Shown: one piece after another, positions 59,670-63,665 of the stretch | Layout of the letters: every line of letters begins with the position of its first letter | Position numbering within the stretch: the first letter of the stretch is position 1 | Source of the DNA: JAYZDP01 sp036337765 | Lineage (GTDB): Bacteria; Acidobacteriota; Thermoanaerobaculia; Multivoradales; Multivoraceae | Assembly: GCA_036337765.1 (NCBI GenBank) | Contig: JAYZDP010000084.1 | Coordinates: forward strand, 1 to 63,665 | Length of the DNA stretch: 63,665 bases | Direction of reading: 5' to 3' | Notes under the pieces: generated by a model | Told to the model about the DNA's origin: nothing | What the model saw: the letters and a program-made list of their open reading frames with translations, nothing else | The model's database searches: none | Position numbers and translations under genes: made by a program

Positions 59670-61282
59670 TCGGCCAACCCGAAGACGAAAAGCGCATTGC
59701 CGCCGGCGATCGCCACACGTTGCTGGCCGTCGACGGCGAAAGACATCGGATTGGTGCGTACCGGGCCGCCGCTCTGGAAGTCCCATACCGCTGCACCGGT
59801 CTCGGCATCGAGGGCGAACACGTTGCCCTCGAGCGTGCCACCGAAGACCACTCCTCCGCCCGTAGCCATCAGCCCCGCATAGGGCGGCCGTGGTAGGCGG
59901 AACTCCCAGCGCTTCTCGCCTGTGCGCACGTCGAGCGCTCGGATCGCGCCCCACGCCTCGTCGCCGTCGAGTCCGCGCTGGCCACCGCCGAGGTAGGCGG
60001 TGCCCTCCTCGAAGTCGACGTCGCTCTTGAAGTAGATCGCACCCATCTCGCGCGCCGCGACGTAGAAGAGCTCGGTCTGCGGGCTGTACGAGGGGCTGTA
60101 CCAGTTGGTGGCACCCTGCAGGCTCGGATAGACGAGGTTGCCATCCTCGGTGGGCTCGGTGTTCGGCAGTACCTTCGGTCGACCGTCGGGGCTCATGCCG
60201 TCGGCCCAGGTCTGCTTGGCGTAGGGCCTGGCAGTGATGAAGCTGCCGTCGGTGCGGTCGAGCACGTAGTAGAAGGCGTTTCGATTGGCAGTGGTCAAGA
60301 GCTTGCGCTTCTGGCCGTCGAGCTCGACATCGACCAGCACCTGCATCTGGTTGGCGTCCCAGTCGTGGGTGTCGTGCGGCGTGTACTGGAAGTGCCAGAC
60401 CAGCTCGCCGGTGTCGGGATCGAGCGCGATCACCGAGCAGGTGTAGAGGTTGTCGCCCGGGCGCACGTCGCCGTTCCAGTCTGGGCCCGGATTGCCGACG
60501 CCCCAGTACAGGAGGTCGAGCTCAGCATCGTAGGAGCCGGTGAGCCAGGTTGCGCCCGAGCCCTGCTTCCAGCTGTCTCCCGCCCAGGTGTCGCCGCCAG
60601 GCTCGCCCGGCTCGGGAATCGTCCAGAAGCGCCAGGCGCGCTCTCCGGTCTCGGCGTCGTAAGCGTCGACGAAGCCACGGATCCCGGCCTCGCCACCGCT
60701 GATGCCGACGATGATTTTCCCGTCGATGGCCAGTGGAGCCATGGTCACGGCATGACCTACCGAGTTGTCACCGACCTGCGCGCTCCAGCGCACGGCACCC
60801 GAGCCGGCGTCGAGTGCGAAGAGCTTGGCGTCGAGGGTGCCGAAGTAGACCTTGTCGCCGAGCAGCGCCACACCGCGGTTGGTCGGTGGGAAGCCGATCG
60901 TCTTGATGTCGTCGGGCAGCGGATGGTCGAAGCTCCAAATCCGCGCCCCGGTCCACGCGTCGAGCGCCGTCACGTTGTGCGGTGGCTCGACGAAGTAGAG
61001 GATACCGTCGTCGACGAGAGGCGTGGCCTCGACAAAACCCGGACGACCCGGGTCGCGCATCTGGTAGACCCACTTGACCTCGAGCTCGGCGGCGTTGGCG
61101 GGAGTGATGTCTTCCAGCGCCGAGTAGCGCTGCGCGCCGTAGTCCCCGGAGTGGGTCAGCCAGCTGGCAGGCTCAGACGCCGCGTCGCGGATGCGCTCGA
61201 AGGTGACTTGCGCACCGGCGGCCGCAGCGGCAAGCGCGCCGGCGCCGCCGATCGTCGTGAGCCGAAACAGTTTGCGGTTCAT
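59666..61282 (-). CDS. PQQ-binding-like beta-propeller dehydrogenase
   Basis: A 538-residue exported quinoprotein with an N-terminal signal (residues 1-24). The propeller begins W-L-T-H-S-G-D-Y-G-A-Q-R-Y-S-A-L-E-D-I-T. W-A-G-D-S-W-K-Q-G-S-G-A-T-W matches the quinoprotein alcohol dehydrogenase core, and D-A-N-Q-M-Q sits where relatives hold catalytic Asp/Asn. The adjacent-Cys pair is absent. It carries no haem; electrons probably go to the diheme cytochrome encoded just upstream and coupled by ATGA. Confidence 0.85.
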   Translation of the reverse strand: MNRKLFRLTTIGGAGALAAAAAGAQVTFERIRDAASEPASWLTHSGDYGAQRYSALEDITPANAAELEVKWVYQMRDPGRPGFVEATPLVDDGILYFVEPPHNVTALDAWTGARIWSFDHPLPDDIKTIGFPPTNRGVALLGDKVYFGTLDAKLFALDAGSGAVRWSAQVGDNSVGHAVTMAPLAIDGKIIVGISGGEAGIRGFVDAYDAETGERAWRFWTIPEPGEPGGDTWAGDSWKQGSGATWLTGSYDAELDLLYWGVGNPGPDWNGDVRPGDNLYTCSVIALDPDTGELVWHFQYTPHDTHDWDANQMQVLVDVELDGQKRKLLTTANRNAFYYVLDRTDGSFITARPYAKQTWADGMSPDGRPKVLPNTEPTEDGNLVYPSLQGATNWYSPSYSPQTELFYVAAREMGAIYFKSDVDFEEGTAYLGGGQRGLDGDEAWGAIRALDVRTGEKRWEFRLPRPPYAGLMATGGGVVFGGTLEGNVFALDAETGAAVWDFQSGGPVRTNPMSFAVDGQQRVAIAGGNALFVFGLAD

Positions 61283-62037
61283 GGCGAGTCTTCTCCTCTC
61301 AGGCTCGCCAGGTAGGCGACCAGATGCTCGGTCTCCTTGTCGCTCATACGCCCTCCGTAGGCGGGCATCAGGCTCGAGTCCGCGCGGCGGCGGATGCTGC
61401 GCACGTCGGCCGTGCGAAACGAGCGGATGCGGTTGTCGGCGTCTCGAATCACCACCGAGAACGGGTCTTCGCGGATGCGCAGGCCGCGAATGGCCACACG
61501 ATCGCCGGCGGTCACGGTCATCACGCGGTAGGCCTCGTCGACGTGGGTCTCGGGCTCGAGCAGGGACCGGAGAAGGTGATCGGCGCCGCGACGCAGCCCG
61601 ATCTCCGTCAGCTCGGGGCCGACGCCGACTCCGTCACCCTTCACGATGTGGCAGGAATCGCAGCCCTGATCCGCGTAGATCGCTGCCCCGGCCTGTGGAT
61701 CGCCGGGCAGGTCGACGACCTCAGCGCGACCGAGCGAGCGGACGTAGCTGGCCAGATCGGCGAGCTCCTCGTCGTTGATCGAAAAGACCCCAGGCATGCC
61801 GTTGCGGGGCGAGCCTGTCCGTATCAGCTGGCGCAATGCCTCGTCGCCCGGGGCCAGCCGTAGGCGCGGCCGGGTGAGAATCGGCCCCTCTCCGCCCTCC
61901 CCTCCGACACCGTGGCACCACGAGCAGTGAGCGTTGTAGACCCGCTCCCCACGGCCCGGCTCGGCAAGCGCCGCCGCGGGCAGCGCCGTCACGATGATGG
62001 CGCAAAGGACCGCCACGATGGTTCCACCGGGCATCAT
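61279..62037 (-). CDS. Exported diheme cytochrome c
   Basis: A 252-residue protein with signal peptide (1-26) and two haem motifs: C38-S-W-C-H42 and C126-D-S-C-H130. The first domain carries M-P-G as probable axial Met region near 81. The C-terminal third (about 150-235) has the R-S-L-L-E-P and V-D-E-A-Y-R segments seen in cytochromes partnered with PQQ dehydrogenases. It overlaps both neighbours by 4 bp (ATGA), so it is in one operon with the PQQ gene and the VOC gene. Confidence 0.9.
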   Translation of the reverse strand: MMPGGTIVAVLCAIIVTALPAAALAEPGRGERVYNAHCSWCHGVGGEGGEGPILTRPRLRLAPGDEALRQLIRTGSPRNGMPGVFSINDEELADLASYVRSLGRAEVVDLPGDPQAGAAIYADQGCDSCHIVKGDGVGVGPELTEIGLRRGADHLLRSLLEPETHVDEAYRVMTVTAGDRVAIRGLRIREDPFSVVIRDADNRIRSFRTADVRSIRRRADSSLMPAYGGRMSDKETEHLVAYLASLRGEDSP

Positions 62038-62363
62038 AGGGGGCTGTAGATCGAGAAGAGATTGCCGTCGTGATCCTCGAGCGCGGCGTGCTCCTCGTGC
62101 GGCCCCTCGGCTGGGCCGACCACCAGCCGGGCGCCTGCAGCCTCGAGCGCGGCAACCACCGCCTTCACATCGTCGACCTTGTAGGCGACGGCAACGCGAC
62201 CGAGGGTTGCCTCGCCTTCGTCGCCGGCGCCGAGCGCGATCGTCGTGCCACCCCCATCGAGCGCGCAGAAACGATCGCCGTCTCGGAACTTCACCGTCAT
62301 CCCCATAACACCCTCGTAGAACTCGATCGCACGGTCGAGATCGGCCACCGGGTGCATCACCAT
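62034..62363 (-). CDS. VOC/glyoxalase-fold small protein
   Basis: About 109 residues from ATG 62363. It has D-L-D-R-A-I-E-F-Y-E-G-V-M-G-M and H-A-A-L-E-D-H-D-G-N-L-F-S-I-Y, typical of glyoxalase/bleomycin-resistance folds. The frame continues upstream with R-L-R-G-A-A before the Met, so the true start may be further 5', possibly a non-standard codon. It is translationally coupled to the cytochrome gene; its role beside a redox pair is unclear. Confidence 0.75.
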   Translation of the reverse strand: MVMHPVADLDRAIEFYEGVMGMTVKFRDGDRFCALDGGGTTIALGAGDEGEATLGRVAVAYKVDDVKAVVAALEAAGARLVVGPAEGPHEEHAALEDHDGNLFSIYSPL

Positions 62364-62415
62364 CGCGGCGCCCCGCAGACGGGGCGTTGCGAGTGCTCCG
62401 CGGACGGCGCACTCG

Positions 62416-62934
62416 CTAGTTCTTCGAGCCAGGGCCCCTGCCTCGATCGATGACGTCCTGTCCCGTGAGGGCGCACTCGCCCGCGGCCTGCCTGGCGTCG
62501 ATGTCCGCCTGGATCCTCGCCTTCCACTTGCGGATCTTCTTGTGCCCGCCGGCATCCTCAGCGCTCTGACGGCAAGCGAAGGTGGACTCCTCCTGATACG
62601 GGAACATCTTGACCTTGAAGATGCCGGTGATCATGTTGCGGATGATGATCTCACCCTGCCGCCCGGTGACCGTCAGGTGGTTCTCTTCGACGATCTGGTC
62701 GTCCTCGACAACGCGGAAAGTCTGAAAGCCGTTGTCGAGACAGACCATGGTCGCCACCAACTGGGCGCCCGCCATGGCCTCATCAACCAGCTCAGGGCAG
62801 CACCACTCGACGTGGACCTCGTCGTCGGGGCAGGAGTAGGTGAACGGTGACTTCTTCTTGGCGAAAGCAGGGTGGGCGGCAAGGGCCGAAGCCAAGAGCG
62901 CAACGACCAGAAATCGCATCGGCAACAGCTTCAT
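62416..62934 (-). CDS. Secreted cysteine-containing protein of unknown function
   Basis: A 172-residue protein with a signal peptide (1-25, ending A-F-A). The mature part has six cysteines (Y-S-C-P, E-W-C-C, M-V-C, F-A-C, G-E-C), an even number compatible with three disulphides. V-E-W-C-C-P-E-L-V-D and R-Q-G-E-I-I-I-R-N-M are the best segments for searching. Function unknown. Confidence 0.65.
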   Translation of the reverse strand: MKLLPMRFLVVALLASALAAHPAFAKKKSPFTYSCPDDEVHVEWCCPELVDEAMAGAQLVATMVCLDNGFQTFRVVEDDQIVEENHLTVTGRQGEIIIRNMITGIFKVKMFPYQEESTFACRQSAEDAGGHKKIRKWKARIQADIDARQAAGECALTGQDVIDRGRGPGSKN

Positions 62935-62998
62935 CGTCCCCTCAGCTTAGCAGCGCGGATTGTATCCTCGCGCCTTCACAACCCAGGAGACCCAACTG

Positions 62999-63502
62999 AT
63001 GAATAGAACCCCTCAAACCACCACTCCCTGGACCCGCCTCCTGCTCGCGATCGCCGCCGGCATGCTCGTCGCGGCCACGGCCACGGCCACGGCGAGCGAG
63101 CGCTTCGGCCGGTCCAGCCTCAGCGGCACCTATGCCTACACCGGCGAAGGCAGCGCGGGCGACGACCGAGCGCTCACGGTCGGCACGATCGGCTTCGACG
63201 GTGCCGGCAACCTGACCCGGAACCTGACGCTCAACGCTCCCGCCGAAGGCGGAGGCCGCAGCCTCCTGCAGCTCGAGAGCGTCGGCACCTACGGCGTGCG
63301 CGGCGATGGCACCGGCCGCTTCCACATCGTCAACGAGCTCAGCGATGGCTCGTCGAACGTCGTCACGGTTGACTTCGTCGTCAAGCGATCGCGCGACGGC
63401 GCCAGCGGCCCGCACGAGGTGCTCAAGCTGTTCGGCGTCCAGCGCCAACCGGGAATCACCGTCGACCTCGTCACCGCAACCGTCACTCGCGGTTCGCCCT
63501 AG
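62999..63502 (+). CDS. Secreted beta-rich protein of unknown function
   Basis: A 167-residue exported protein; GGAG lies 9 bases before the ATG, and residues 1-33 form the signal peptide with an A-T-A-T-A-T repeat. The mature part has S-L-S-G-T-Y-A-Y, G-T-I-G-F-D-G-A-G-N-L and G-T-Y-G-V-R-G-D-G-T-G-R, a beta-strand repeat pattern seen in many exported proteins of unknown role. No enzymatic motif. Confidence 0.7.
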   Translation: MNRTPQTTTPWTRLLLAIAAGMLVAATATATASERFGRSSLSGTYAYTGEGSAGDDRALTVGTIGFDGAGNLTRNLTLNAPAEGGGRSLLQLESVGTYGVRGDGTGRFHIVNELSDGSSNVVTVDFVVKRSRDGASGPHEVLKLFGVQRQPGITVDLVTATVTRGSP

Positions 63503-63665
63503 AGGAGCGTACGGGATTTCGAGCAGGATTATAGCCGCGGCGCCTGGGCCCAGGCGCGATCGAAGATCTCCGAACAACGGCTTCTTCGCAGGGCTGGTCG
63601 CGCGGCCGCCTCGATCTCGAGGAGCGCCGGCGTCAAAAGTGAGCCCCGAAACGGTCGTGGCTGGG
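63503..63665. other. Terminal non-coding stretch with an 18-bp palindrome
   Basis: No convincing gene is seen in the last 163 bases. A perfect GC-rich palindrome, GCGCCTGGGCCCAGGCGC, lies at 63540-63557. It might terminate the preceding gene in RNA or bind a dimeric protein. No U-run follows it. Confidence 0.4.

Noticed and set aside
1..63665. CRISPR arrays, rRNA genes, complete insertion sequences, prophage or integrase genes
   Set aside because: No regularly spaced repeats, no rRNA-like stretch, and no transposase, integrase or phage structural motif could be found in any frame.

Overview
The window is GC-rich and almost fully coding. It looks like chromosomal DNA of a free-living, respiring, Gram-negative bacterium. 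Signs are an F-type ATP synthase operon, many signal peptides and lipoproteins, three PQQ-type dehydrogenases with c-type haem partners, and a peptidoglycan gene cluster. My best guess is Acidobacteriota or a neighbouring phylum: there are decayed Ser/Thr-kinase/PD40-propeller genes, an amidase-GerMN-murI-rph order and frequent GTG/TTG starts. This is inference; no rRNA is present to settle it.

Layout. 1-13.8 kb is catabolic: a 5'-truncated serine hydrolase, crotonases, SDRs, an N-acyl-D-amino-acid deacylase, a putA remnant, a two-subunit molybdenum hydroxylase (large subunit broken by two amber codons), an epoxide hydrolase and a PadR/membrane-protein pair. 14-29.6 kb holds two Nramp-like transporters, YtoQ, secreted proteins, a decayed kinase-propeller gene, divergent PQQ dehydrogenases, Nudix and serine hydrolases, a selenoprotein and an MBL hydrolase. 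29.7-36.3 kb holds a DUF917/hydantoinase/LLM operon, a methyltransferase-phosphotransferase pair and a small membrane protein. 36.4-44 kb is housekeeping: tRNA-Glu(CUC), an amidase, GerMN, murI, rph, mpl and a formimidoyltransferase. 44-53.4 kb has a TPR protein, an RDD protein and atp genes b', b, delta, alpha, gamma, beta, epsilon (a and c subunits are not here). 53.4-63.6 kb has Rrf2, HAD, Nudix, pyrF, HD, a diheme-cytochrome/PQQ operon and several secreted unknowns.

Most notable. (1) 25825-26928 reads as one 367-codon redoxin only if the in-frame TGA at 26173 is selenocysteine (context W-A-P-Y-U-G-C). A bSECIS-like hairpin lies at 26187-26208. (2) A 75-nt element bounded by CTAG occurs at 15923-15997 and, inverted, at 39587-39661. 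It has conserved outer flanks and supplies the stop codon of the convergent neighbour both times. (3) A perfect 38-bp palindrome spans the atpD stop. (4) Several large genes survive only as internally deleted remnants (putA, kinase-PD40, a propeller mosaic, a TPR tail). (5) Two TAG codons, one codon apart, interrupt an otherwise full-length molybdenum hydroxylase. Frameshift and stop calls could be sequencing or assembly errors, and entries say so.
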